This document shows positions 56,047-64,000 of a DNA stretch of 64,000 bases, piece after piece. A program made the position numbers and the translations under genes. A model generated the notes under the pieces. It saw only the letters and a list, made by a program, of their open reading frames with translations. It was not told where the DNA came from and did not search any database. The stretch comes from Flavilitoribacter nigricans DSM 23189 = NBRC 102662. Lineage in GTDB: Bacteria > Bacteroidota > Bacteroidia > Chitinophagales > Saprospiraceae. Within the stretch, counting starts at the first letter, position 1; each line of letters starts with the position of its first letter. Location of the stretch: positions 124,001-188,000 of the forward strand of contig NZ_PDUD01000022.1 of assembly GCF_002646595.1 (NCBI RefSeq). Direction: 5' to 3'.

Positions 56047-56408
56047 TGTGTTGAAGTGTTGAAGGGTGAATGTGTGAATGTTCGGTCTGTTTGGTTGAAA
56101 ATCAGCTTTTTGCTATTCGATGAATGGGGGTGTGTTGGTTTCTGGGTTTGATGGGCTTATAAAAGAGTCATTTATCTGAAAATCAGATCATTATTATTTG
56201 ATAAATTTTGGTTACACACCGTTTAACGAACACTTTTGCCGGCTGTGTAATTTTGATAATCGGCAAAAAGATTCCGAGAGACCAGCTGCTAAACGAACCC
56301 ATTAATCCTGAAGTAACAGGAAGGACGTCAAATCAGTCATTTGCGATCCAGTACCCGATGACTAACCTTAACACATTTCCACTTCAACACCTCAACACAC
56401 CTTAACAC
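56047..56408. repeat. GTGTTGAAG-type repeats and a hairpin in a 470-bp gene-free stretch
   Basis: The stretch 56042-56514 has no gene. The left edge has GTGTTGAAG repeated (56047-56063), and the right edge carries the inverse form, CTTCAACACCTCAACACACC (56382-56401). Between, CTTTTGCCG (56233-56241) pairs with CGGCAAAAAG (56261-56270) as a hairpin. The motif pair resembles a dispersed repeat flanking the gap; a promoter for the gntP operon is probably near 56409-56514. Confidence 0.45.
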
Positions 56409-56514
56409 AAAAATCACAGTGTAAGGAATTCCCCAAGAAATACGTCCTACTGGGTGCAAGCTCTAAACACCGGCGACCTACCCGGTTGCCGGGTCAACCG
56501 CCTAAACACCCAAT

Positions 56515-57933
56515 ATGAACCCTTTTGTCCTGCTCTTGATCGGTCTGATTATCGTGTTAGGGGGGATCCTGGTTGCCAAATGGCATCCCATCCTGGCCTT
56601 GCTGCTGGGTGCCGTTGTTATTGGCGCGCTGACCAGTGATGCCCAGTTGCAGGCTTACGCACTTTCCAAGAATTTTTCGCCCGAGCAGGTGCAGGATCTG
56701 TTAGACCAGAGCCTGGGGAAAAGAATTGCGGCAGCCTTCGGGAATACCTGCGAAAAGATCGGTCTGCTGATCGCCCTGGCTTCCATCATTGGGAAATGCC
56801 TGTTGGACAGCGGTGGAGCCGAACGCATCGTTCGCAGTATGCTCGGGGTATTTGGAGAGAAACGGGCGCCTTTTGCCTTTATGGTCAGCAGTTTTGCGCT
56901 GGCCATTCCCATATTTTTCGATACTGTTTTTTACCTGATGATCCCACTGGCCCGGGCCATGGGCATCCGTAAAGCCAAGGCCTTTCCCGTGTTTATTATG
57001 GCTATCGTGGCGGGGGCAGCCATGGCGCACTCCCTGGTGCCTCCAACTCCGGGACCGCTTTTTGCCGCCAGCGCGCTGGGTGTGGGTATTGGCATCATGA
57101 TGATCATCGGATCCATCGTGGGCATTTTTGCATCGGGTGCCGGTCTGGCCTACGCCTTTTGGATCAATCGTCGGCAGGATATCCCCTTGCGCAATACTTC
57201 CGCTACTTCGGTAGAAACGCTGAAAAACTGGCTGGAAAAGGACAATAAACAATTGCCTTCCCCCTTTCTCGCCCATTTGCCCATTGTATTGCCTCTGCTC
57301 CTGATCGCCGGTAATACGATTACCCAAAATCTGGAGTTGCCCATCCCTGCGGGTGTGCGGGAGGTCTTCCGTGCGGTTGGTGACCCGGTAATCGCCCTGC
57401 TGATATCGACCCTGGCCGCACTCTATCTGCTTTCCCGGCAATTCAATTTCCAGCTGAAAGCCCTGAAACAGCCCATGGAAGCTGCCGTAAGCAGTGCGGG
57501 TATCATCATCCTAATCACTGCCATGGGTGGCGCCTTCGGGGCCATGCTGCAGCAAACTTCCATCGGCAACCTGCTGATCGAACTGTCGCCGGATTATCAG
57601 ATCCTGGCCTTACCCATGGCCTGGTTCATCGCAGCATTGATCCGCACGGCTCAGGGTTCCGCCACGGTGGCGATCATCACCGCCGTGGGTATGCTGACGG
57701 CTTTCGGGGCGGAGGGAGTGCTCAATTACCATCCCGTTTACCTGGCGGTGGCCATCGGTTGCGGTTCCAAACTATTTCCCTGGATGAACGACAGCGGTTT
57801 CTGGATCGTCGGCCGGATGAGCGGTTTCACGGAAGGCGAAACGTTCCGGAATTTCTCTTTTCTGATGACGGTCATGGCCGTAGCCGGACTCATCGTCACG
57901 ATGATCCTGGCCAGCCTGTTTCCCCTTATTTAA
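56515..57933 (+). CDS. GntP-family permease
   Basis: A 472-residue inner-membrane proton symporter of the gluconate permease family with about 12 hydrophobic segments. Family marks: KWHPILALLLGAVVIGALT, GGAERIVRSMLGVFGEKRAPFAFMVSSFALAIPIFFDTVFYLMIPLARAMG, HSLVPPTPGPLFAASALGVGIG and LIRTAQGSATVAIITAVGML. GntP carriers import gluconate and similar sugar acids. The following genes act on glucarate, so this is likely the glucarate importer, although substrate specificity is inferred from context. Confidence 0.9.
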   Translation: MNPFVLLLIGLIIVLGGILVAKWHPILALLLGAVVIGALTSDAQLQAYALSKNFSPEQVQDLLDQSLGKRIAAAFGNTCEKIGLLIALASIIGKCLLDSGGAERIVRSMLGVFGEKRAPFAFMVSSFALAIPIFFDTVFYLMIPLARAMGIRKAKAFPVFIMAIVAGAAMAHSLVPPTPGPLFAASALGVGIGIMMIIGSIVGIFASGAGLAYAFWINRRQDIPLRNTSATSVETLKNWLEKDNKQLPSPFLAHLPIVLPLLLIAGNTITQNLELPIPAGVREVFRAVGDPVIALLISTLAALYLLSRQFNFQLKALKQPMEAAVSSAGIIILITAMGGAFGAMLQQTSIGNLLIELSPDYQILALPMAWFIAALIRTAQGSATVAIITAVGMLTAFGAEGVLNYHPVYLAVAIGCGSKLFPWMNDSGFWIVGRMSGFTEGETFRNFSFLMTVMAVAGLIVTMILASLFPLI

Positions 57934-57949
57934 AAACACCTTTACTTGC

Positions 57950-59254
57950 ATGAAAATAAAAGACCTTAGGATTCATTCCATTGCTATTGCCGACCCTCCC
58001 TTGCGGAGTTCGTACGGCTTACACGCGCCCTACGCCCTACGCACCATCATCGAACTGGAAAGCGAAGACGGTATTATCGGCATCAACGAAACCTACGGAG
58101 GCGAAGTACCCGCCGCCGCCCTGCGCGCTATCCGCGATCAGGTCATCGGAGCGGACGCATTCCGCCTCACGGGTACGCTCAACCCGGAAATGAAATTTAA
58201 ACCGGCGGGCATCGAACGCTCCCAAACCTTCCTGGTGCCGGGAGAAAACCCGCTCGACGAAAGTTCCCGCACCTACGCGGCCATTGAAGTGGCCTGCCTG
58301 GACCTGATCGGTAAAAGCCTGGGCGTACCGGTCTGCGACCTGATCGGCGGCCGGGTACGCGACCGGGTCCCTTTTTCGGCTTATCCTTTTTACAAACACG
58401 CCGGGGGTGGCGGTGAGGGCGACGATCTCCGGGACGACGAATACGGTGAGGCCCTTAGCCCGGAAACGCTGGTGCAGCAGGTGAAGCAAATGATCGACAC
58501 CTACGGTTTCGGCTCCATTAAATTCAAAGCCGGCGTGCTGGATCCCGAGCAGGAAATTGCCACGGTGCAACAGATGTACCAGGAATTCGGCCCGGATGTT
58601 CCCCTGCGGATCGACCCCAACTCCGCCTGGTCGGTAGATACTTCCGTACAGGTCGGCAAAGCCCTGGCCAAAGAACTTTCCGGTGGCGGCTATCTGGAAG
58701 ATCCAACCGCCGGCATCGACGGCATGTCGGCCGTACGCCGACAGTTACTGGACGCAGGCATCGATGTGCCGTTGGCAACCAATGTGGCCGTTACTTCCTT
58801 CGGTCATATACCCGAATCGGTGGAAAAGGATGCCGTTCAGATCATTTTGTGTGACCACCATTACTGGGGCGGCATGCGGCAGGTACAGCATCTGGCCAAG
58901 CTGGCGGAGACCTTTAATATCGGCCTGTCCATGCACTCCAACAGTCACCTGGGGGTATCGCTGATGGCTATGGCCCACGTAGCCGCCGCCACCCCGCATC
59001 TGACTTACGCCTGTGATACGCATTATCCCTGGCAGTCGGCAAAAGATGAGGTGGTACTCGGCGGCCGCGTACCGATTGAGGGTGGCTGTGTCGTGATCCC
59101 CGACCGGGGCGGTTTGGGCGTCGAACTGGACTACGACCAGCTGGAGCGCGGCAAAGAACGCTACCGCACTATCCCCTACCGTAAACGGGACGACGAAGCG
59201 GAAATGCAAAAACATATCGATCCGAACTGGAAACGGGTATTGCCGCGGTGGTAA
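57950..59254 (+). CDS. Glucarate dehydratase (enolase superfamily)
   Basis: A 434-residue enzyme: enolase N-terminal domain, then the barrel. Active-site residues of glucarate dehydratase are present: K-x-K in SIKFKAG (Lys191, Lys193), metal ligands in RIDPNSAW (Asp222, Asn224), Glu in YLEDP, Asn in ATNVAVTS, and the general base in MHSNSHLGVSLMAMAHVAAATPHL. It removes water from D-glucarate to give 5-dehydro-4-deoxyglucarate. The start 17 bp after gntP suggests an operon: importer, dehydratase, then KdgD at 59453. Confidence 0.93.
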   Translation: MKIKDLRIHSIAIADPPLRSSYGLHAPYALRTIIELESEDGIIGINETYGGEVPAAALRAIRDQVIGADAFRLTGTLNPEMKFKPAGIERSQTFLVPGENPLDESSRTYAAIEVACLDLIGKSLGVPVCDLIGGRVRDRVPFSAYPFYKHAGGGGEGDDLRDDEYGEALSPETLVQQVKQMIDTYGFGSIKFKAGVLDPEQEIATVQQMYQEFGPDVPLRIDPNSAWSVDTSVQVGKALAKELSGGGYLEDPTAGIDGMSAVRRQLLDAGIDVPLATNVAVTSFGHIPESVEKDAVQIILCDHHYWGGMRQVQHLAKLAETFNIGLSMHSNSHLGVSLMAMAHVAAATPHLTYACDTHYPWQSAKDEVVLGGRVPIEGGCVVIPDRGGLGVELDYDQLERGKERYRTIPYRKRDDEAEMQKHIDPNWKRVLPRW

Positions 59255-59259
59255 TTGAA

Positions 59260-59397
59260 TGTAAAATTGCAATGGCAATAGCAATAGCAATAGCAAGTTC
59301 AATGCCCCAAGATCATTCAGTAAGTTAAATATTCGAGTACAAAGCGGCCTTTGGCTCGCTATTGTAATTGACATTGCCATTGAATTTGCCATTTTTA
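59260..59397. repeat. GGCAAT/ATTGCC inverted-repeat element, copy 3
   Basis: Left arm TTGCAATGGCAATAGCAAT with further AGCAAT hexamers (59267-59296), right arm GCTATTGTAATTGACATTGCC then ATTGAATTTGCCATTT (59358-59394). The core is unlike copies 1 and 2 except for the shared GCTCGCTATTG region, and the AGAACTGAACAG terminus is not present. It separates glucarate dehydratase from the next gene. Confidence 0.6.
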
Positions 59398-59452
59398 CAG
59401 ATCATGACGCGTCCCAAATTCCTAAACATCACAAATTCTTAATTCGCAAATT

Positions 59453-60376
59453 ATGCCACTACCTATATCCCAAATAAGAGCTGCCCTGGAAGACGGGTTG
59501 TTATCCTTCCCGGTAACCGACATGGATCATCAGGGGCGATTCCGGGCCGACACCTACGCCGATCGTATTGAATGGTTCGTCAGTCAGGGCGTTTCGGCCG
59601 TATTTGTTGCCGGCGGTACCGGTGAATTCTTTTCGCTGTCCGCCGAAGAGTATACGCAGGTGGTTCAGACCGCTACGCAGACCGTCGCGGGAAAAGTGCC
59701 GGTAATCTCCAGCGCCGGACGAAGTATTCCGGAAGCGATCGCCTTTGCCAAAATCGCGGAAAAAGCGGGGATCGATGCTTTGCTGTTGATGCCGCCTTAT
59801 CTGACGGATGCCCCCCAGTCGGGTATTTTCCAGTACGCCCGGACCATTCTGGAAAACACCAGTTTGCCCGTCATTTATTACAATCGTTCGAACGGGGTTT
59901 TATCGGCGGATTATATCCGGCAACTGGCCGATGCCTGTCCCAACCTGATCGGCATCAAGGACGGCACGAGCAATATGCAGGAGTTGAATATGATCATCAG
60001 AACGGTTGGGGATCGTTTGTCCTATATCGGCGGTGCACCCACGGCGGAGATCATTTCCGAGGCTTATCTCTCCATTGGGGTCAATACCTATTCATCGGCA
60101 GTTTTTAATTTTGTGCCGGAATTGGCCAATCTTTTCTACGCCAGTATGCGAGCCGGAGATACCGCCACGGTGACCAGTATTCTACAAACGTTTTTCATTC
60201 CATTCATTCAGTTGAGAAGCCGCAATAAAGGTTACGCGGTCAGCCTGATCAAAGCCGGCGCCCGGATCATCGGCAAAGAAGCGGGTGACGTGCGGGCACC
60301 ACTGGTGATGCCGACCGCTGCGGAAGTCAGCGAACTGGAACGGATCATTCAGAACGGTTTGCAGCTACTCCAATAG
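59453..60376 (+). CDS. kdgD: 5-dehydro-4-deoxyglucarate dehydratase (KdgD type)
   Basis: A 307-residue DHDPS/N-acetylneuraminate lyase-family aldolase-type enzyme. GLLSFPVTDMDHQGRFRADTY and FVAGGTGEFFSLSAEEYTQVV fit 5-dehydro-4-deoxyglucarate dehydratase. Schiff-base lysine is in LIGIKDGTSN (Lys169), with Tyr142/143 in VIYYNRSNG. It decarboxylates and dehydrates the product of the previous gene to 2-oxoglutarate semialdehyde. The expected semialdehyde dehydrogenase is not in this window. Only an intergenic repeat separates it from glucarate dehydratase. Confidence 0.9.
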   Translation: MPLPISQIRAALEDGLLSFPVTDMDHQGRFRADTYADRIEWFVSQGVSAVFVAGGTGEFFSLSAEEYTQVVQTATQTVAGKVPVISSAGRSIPEAIAFAKIAEKAGIDALLLMPPYLTDAPQSGIFQYARTILENTSLPVIYYNRSNGVLSADYIRQLADACPNLIGIKDGTSNMQELNMIIRTVGDRLSYIGGAPTAEIISEAYLSIGVNTYSSAVFNFVPELANLFYASMRAGDTATVTSILQTFFIPFIQLRSRNKGYAVSLIKAGARIIGKEAGDVRAPLVMPTAAEVSELERIIQNGLQLLQ

Positions 60377-60547
60377 TAAAAGGTGGTATTTACTGGACAA
60401 AATGGTGAGGAGCTCTTGGGGTCACCCACTCCCCCCCTTTCCAAGTCACCTTGTCTCCTGATCACCCCCTCCGCCCATATTGAAAAAAGGTCCGGTATTT
60501 TGTCCATAAGCCTTCGGCCCTACCCCACTGTCGCGGGCTTTAAAAGC

Positions 60548-60637
60548 ATTTCTTTTACAAAAGTTCAAAAAATACCGGCCTTTGTTTTACAAAAGCTGAA
60601 CAAATCACTACATTTGTTTTACAAATATTCTACAAAT
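60548..60637 (+). promoter_or_regulatory. Three 26-bp repeats with exact 32-bp period upstream of padR
   Basis: Copies at 60548, 60580 and 60612, each containing TTTTACAAA; copies 2 and 3 carry the dyad (A/C)TTTGT-TTT-ACAAA. Copy 3 overlaps the ATG of the PadR gene. Three equally spaced sites on the same helix face suggest cooperative self-repression. Confidence 0.68.
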
Positions 60638-60962
60638 GGCAGATAATGACCGCCTCGGCAACCTGGAAGAGATGATCCTGCTGATGGTGATCCTGGCCCG
60701 GGAAGAAGCCTACGGCATTACGGTACGGGAAGCTTATATCCGGCAGTTCGGCCAGGATATTTCGCTGAGCGCCGTGCATACGGTATTGCGCAGACTGGAA
60801 AAAAAGGGATTTACCCGATCCAAACTGGGGGGAGCGAGCGCCGAACGCGGAGGCCGCCGGAAAAGACTCTACGAGGTCACCCGCTACGGTTATACCCGGG
60901 CGGCCGAGATCCAGGAGCAGCGCAACCGCGTCTGGGACCTTATTTTAAAGTTAGGCATCTGA
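60636..60962 (+). CDS. PadR-family transcriptional regulator
   Basis: A 108-residue PadR protein: LGNLEEMILLMVILAREEAYGITVREAY, recognition helix SLSAVHTVLRRLEKKGFTRSKLG and wing GGRRKRLYEVT. It belongs with the other three PadR genes of the window. Its stop is 1 bp before the ATG (60964) of a permease whose prefix is broken by a TAG. Repeats at 60548-60637 likely form its operator. It lies just after kdgD but has its own promoter signal. Confidence 0.93.
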   Translation: MADNDRLGNLEEMILLMVILAREEAYGITVREAYIRQFGQDISLSAVHTVLRRLEKKGFTRSKLGGASAERGGRRKRLYEVTRYGYTRAAEIQEQRNRVWDLILKLGI

Positions 60963-60963
60963 G

Positions 60964-61200
60964 ATGGAAAAACAACCGCCACAAACACCGCGTTGGGCCG
61001 ACCGATTCCTGGCCTAGTTCTGCGCCCCCGACCTGCTGGAGGAAGTACAGGGCGACCTGTATGAATTCTTCATCCAGAACACCGACATCTACGGTGCCAG
61101 ACGCGCCCGACGCCAGTACGTGCTCGACGTGCTCCGCTTCTTCAATCTTTCCACCATCCGGGGAAATCGAAAATGGCAACCCGATAAACTGTATTCCTTT
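60964..61200 (+). pseudogene. Broken prefix domain of the PadR-linked permease
   Basis: ATG 60964 starts the frame MEKQPPQTPRWADRFLA, and the next codon is TAG (61015-61017), exactly where homologues have Trp (RFLRWFC, RFLEWFC). Translation beyond the stop continues in the same frame as FCAPDLLEEVQGDLYEFF, the normal prefix, into the intact permease core. A single TGG-to-TAG change explains it. Confidence 0.8.
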
Positions 61201-63633
61201 ATGATCCACAACAACTTCCGTTTCCTGCTCCGCCGCCTGGGCAAACAAAAGCTGAATACCGGTCTGCATATTCTCGGACTGACCCTCGGACTGAGCGTGT
61301 GCATTCTGATCGGGCTGTTCATTCAACACGAATTGAGTTTTGATCAATACCACGCACAGGCGGACCGGATCTACCGGGTCAATCAGGTCTGGGAAGAAAG
61401 TGGAGAAAGAACGGTCTATTACGACGCACCGGCACCGCTGGCGGCCGGCCTGAAAGCCGAGATCCCCGGCATCGAGGAGGTGGGCGCAGTTTATCCCCTC
61501 AGCGAGAAGATCGTAGAGATCGATCCGCATAAACGTTTTAAACAAGCCCATATCCTGATGGTGGACGCCTCCATCCTGAATATTCTGGACTTTCAGGTGC
61601 TCGCCGGTGACGGCTACCGGGATTTGCGTCAACCAAACCAGGCCCTGTTGACGGAATCCACTGCGGCTAAGTTCTTCGGTCGGGAGTCGCCGATCGGGAA
61701 AACGTTCCTGCTGGATAATGAAAGTACCGTAACTGTGGCGGGCATCATTGCCGATCCGCCCCGGAATACGCATTTGCCGGCCGAGGTCTTACTCTCCTAT
61801 TTTCCCACTTCGCCCTGGCTGGTGCGCAACCAGAACAACTGGGGAATGTCCTTTGGCGCTTCGGTCTACGTGACCTTGGAGGCGGGAGTGGATCCCCAAA
61901 CCCTGCATGCGCCCATCCGTGCCATGTACGACCGGAATATCAACGATGACAATGACGATCCGGAAGTGGCCTACGCCGAACTGCAGTCGCTGCGCCGCAT
62001 CCACCTGGAACCCGAGATATCCGGGGGCGGCAAATGGGTAAAGGCCATGAACCCGAAATGGCTGTGGTTCTTCGGCGGCATCAGTCTGATGGTGTTGCTG
62101 CTGGCCTGTATCAACTTCATCAACCTGTCTACCGCCCAGGCGCTCACCCGGGCCCGGGAAGTCGGCATCCGCAAAGCCATCGGGGCCGGTCGCGGTCAAC
62201 TGATCGTCCAATTCCTGAATGAGGCCTTTTTGCTCATCGGTATATCCAGTCTGCTGGCCCTGGCCATTACGCGCATCAGTCTACCCATTGTCAACGAGCT
62301 TACCGAAAGACAGATCAGTATGGAGATCCTGTTCTCTGCCGCCGGCCTGGGAGCCTTTGCGTTGTTTTTCCTGCTTACCGGATTGCTTACGGGACTCTAC
62401 CCCGCCTGGCTGATCGCCAGATTCAAACCGGCGGTCGCGATGAAAGCGAGTTTTTCCCGGAGCGACCGGCGCTCCGATTATCTGCGGAAAGGATTGGTGG
62501 TCACTCAGTTTACCATCTCGGCGACCTTGCTCATCGGCCTGCTCATCATGTCCCGTCAGATGGATTATTTCCACCAAAAGAACCTGGGTTTTGATCAGGA
62601 GAACATCATTACCGTGCGTATGCCAGATGTGAAAAAGAATGAGCTTTTCCGAAAACAACTGGCCGGTATTCCCCAGATCGAGGACCTTTCCTTCGCCATG
62701 GCCGCTCCGGCCAGCGACAATTCCTGGACGACCCTGATGCACGAAACGGACCTGCAGGCCAAGGATCGGAAACAGGTCCGGATCATCTGGGCGGATGAAC
62801 GCTACGATGACATTTATGACCTCCAGCTACTGGCGGGGCGAATGACGGAGAATAAAGACACCAATACCGTTAGTGAACAACTGCCCGAAGGCACCCAATC
62901 TCTTAAAGTACTCGTCAACGAACGCCTGATCAGGACGATGGGTTACGCCAGTCCGGAAGAAGCCCTCCACCAGCGCTTTCTGATCGGCATGAACGGCTGG
63001 GAAGTCGACGTGGTCGGAGTGATCGCCGATTTCAACATCTCTTCCCTGCACGAAGCGATCGAACCGCTGATCATCTCCCCGTTGGAAAAATTTCAGAACG
63101 AAGCCAGCATCAAATTGCGACCGGGAGAAGAACTGCCCGCTACCCTGGCGGCCATCGAATCCGCCTGGGCGGGGCTGTTTCCCGATGAGATGTACGACTT
63201 TGCTTTTCTGGAGCAGACCATTGAGCAGTATTACGAGTCGGAAAGCCGCCTGTACGGACTATTCAAGATCTTCGCCGGCCTGGCCATGCTGATCTCCTGC
63301 CTCGGCCTCTGGGGGCTGGCTACTTTTGCGGCCGTTCAACGAACCAAGGAGATTGGGATCCGTAAGGTATGCGGAGCGGATGTAACCAGTCTGATCGCCC
63401 TGCTTTCCCGGGATTTTCTCAAACTGGTATTGATCGCTCTTCTGCTGGCCATTCCGCTGGCCTGGTACGGTATGGACAGTTGGTTACAAAACTTCTCCTT
63501 CCGGATCAGTATCGGCTGGACGGTATTTCTCGTTTCCGGCATCCTCGTGATCGCTATTGCTTTTTTCACGGTGGGTTTTCAATCGCTGAAAGCCGCCCTG
63601 GCCAGTCCGATACGGGCTTTGCGAAGTGAATGA
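61201..63633 (+). CDS. FtsX-like permease core of a PadR-linked unit (prefix interrupted)
   Basis: An 810-residue core from ATG 61201 (MIHNNFRFLLRRLGKQKLNTG). Open frame extends to GTG 61120 if another start is used. Features: helix GLTLGLSVCILIGLFI, periplasmic MacB-type domain, loop RAREVGIRKAIGAGRGQLIVQFL, second periplasmic domain, loop RTKEIGIRKVCGADVTSLIALLS, end ALASPIRALRSE. The core looks undamaged, so the gene either makes a shortened but membrane-competent protein by restart, or is an early pseudogene. No ATPase gene is near. Confidence 0.85.
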   Translation: MIHNNFRFLLRRLGKQKLNTGLHILGLTLGLSVCILIGLFIQHELSFDQYHAQADRIYRVNQVWEESGERTVYYDAPAPLAAGLKAEIPGIEEVGAVYPLSEKIVEIDPHKRFKQAHILMVDASILNILDFQVLAGDGYRDLRQPNQALLTESTAAKFFGRESPIGKTFLLDNESTVTVAGIIADPPRNTHLPAEVLLSYFPTSPWLVRNQNNWGMSFGASVYVTLEAGVDPQTLHAPIRAMYDRNINDDNDDPEVAYAELQSLRRIHLEPEISGGGKWVKAMNPKWLWFFGGISLMVLLLACINFINLSTAQALTRAREVGIRKAIGAGRGQLIVQFLNEAFLLIGISSLLALAITRISLPIVNELTERQISMEILFSAAGLGAFALFFLLTGLLTGLYPAWLIARFKPAVAMKASFSRSDRRSDYLRKGLVVTQFTISATLLIGLLIMSRQMDYFHQKNLGFDQENIITVRMPDVKKNELFRKQLAGIPQIEDLSFAMAAPASDNSWTTLMHETDLQAKDRKQVRIIWADERYDDIYDLQLLAGRMTENKDTNTVSEQLPEGTQSLKVLVNERLIRTMGYASPEEALHQRFLIGMNGWEVDVVGVIADFNISSLHEAIEPLIISPLEKFQNEASIKLRPGEELPATLAAIESAWAGLFPDEMYDFAFLEQTIEQYYESESRLYGLFKIFAGLAMLISCLGLWGLATFAAVQRTKEIGIRKVCGADVTSLIALLSRDFLKLVLIALLLAIPLAWYGMDSWLQNFSFRISIGWTVFLVSGILVIAIAFFTVGFQSLKAALASPIRALRSE

Positions 63634-63664
63634 TCCCTGGTACAGGGTGTAAAGGCGTTTTGCC

Positions 63665-64000
63665 TTACCGGCGCAGTTGGGTCTTTACGGTAGCCAGGAT
63701 GCTGTCGGTCAGGTCCTTTAGTTCAGCGGGGCCGTCACTGTTGGTCATCGTGATGACCGTCAGTCCGTCCCGGTATTGCCGATGGATCAGGGTACCGAAG
63801 GAGTAAGCGTATCCGCCGTGTTCGTGCAGGAGGCTGCCGTCCTCGTCCGGTCGGATCACCCCAAGTGCTCCCTGACCGTCCAGGCTCGTTTCCCGAAAGA
63901 ATTCCGCGATGCCGGCTCCGCCCTTTTCGTAAACTTCCTGTACATAGCTGATCCATTTGAAAAGATCAGCGGGTGTCATATAGATCGGGGCGTAGCAGAG
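63665..64000 (-). CDS. Beta-lactamase-family serine hydrolase, C-terminal part
   Basis: Partial gene, open to the window's right edge on the minus strand (frame stays open from 64000). Only the last ~111 residues are visible. HEHGGYAYSFGTLIHRQYRDGLTVITMTNSD matches the HxGG-region and final strands of class C beta-lactamase/DD-peptidase-like serine hydrolases. The Ser-x-x-Lys part lies outside, so its activity cannot be judged. It converges with the PadR-linked permease. Confidence 0.72.
   Translation of the reverse strand, partial: LCYAPIYMTPADLFKWISYVQEVYEKGGAGIAEFFRETSLDGQGALGVIRPDEDGSLLHEHGGYAYSFGTLIHRQYRDGLTVITMTNSDGPAELKDLTDSILATVKTQLRR

Noticed and set aside
1-64000. tRNA or rRNA genes
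   Set aside because: I looked in the gaps for cloverleaf signatures and rRNA-like runs and saw none; a covariance-model scan would be the decisive test.

Overview
The window is chromosomal DNA from a member of the Bacteroidota. Seen directly: a PorT homologue of the type IX secretion system, a secreted phosphatase ending in a type IX sorting domain, a SusC/SusD pair, a LytS/LytTR two-component pair and many lipoproteins. A Saprospiria/Lewinella-like or Cytophagales-like host is my inference; no rRNA or tRNA gene was seen to settle it.

Layout. 0-4 kb: partial aminotransferase, ubiE overlapping porT, a DUF6624-like lipoprotein and an ACP phosphodiesterase-like gene. 4.1-5.3 kb: a gene-free tandem array of ~204-bp units packed with short palindromes. 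5.3-9.1 kb: a divergent Nramp-family transporter, a secreted protein of unknown function, and an H-NOX sensor with an HNOBA-histidine kinase on the opposite strand. 9.4-15.6 kb: PhoD-type phosphatase, an FtsX-like permease, a membrane-anchored GIY-YIG protein and a PA0069-type radical SAM protein, all on the minus strand. 15.6-19.9 kb: a small inverted-repeat element, two thiol-redox genes, a highly structured hairpin with a T-tract, and two paralogous lipoproteins. 19.9-23.8 kb: LytS/LytTR pair, a redoxin remnant and RecQ. 23.9-27.4 kb: sulfatase and YHYH-domain lipoproteins plus an unrecognised protein. 27.9-42.9 kb: three PadR/FtsX-permease modules, interrupted by a DUF418 membrane protein and a TlpA-like thioredoxin. 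43.2-60.4 kb: a glycan and sugar-acid locus (PL8 lyase, SDR dehydrogenase, GH43, SusC, SusD, permease, GntP transporter, glucarate dehydratase, 5-dehydro-4-deoxyglucarate dehydratase). 60.6-64 kb: a fourth PadR/permease module, broken by an in-frame stop, and the end of a serine hydrolase.

How the genes fit together. The 43-60 kb locus reads as glycan capture and cleavage feeding sugar acids into the D-glucarate pathway: GntP imports, glucarate dehydratase makes 5-dehydro-4-deoxyglucarate, and the DHDPS-family enzyme converts that to 2-oxoglutarate semialdehyde. The link from the PL8 substrate to glucarate is inference.

The strongest unusual theme is seven large orphan FtsX/MacB-like permeases with no ABC ATPase gene in 64 kb. 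The five with a short N-terminal cytoplasmic prefix domain all lie beside a PadR regulator gene; the two without the prefix do not. Three of the four PadR genes have direct repeats spaced 32-34 bp in their promoter regions, which look like operators. The second theme is a set of dispersed short palindromic repeats, including an exact 29-bp-period array between two permease genes, the ~204-bp-unit array, and a three-copy GGCAAT/ATTGCC inverted-repeat family.
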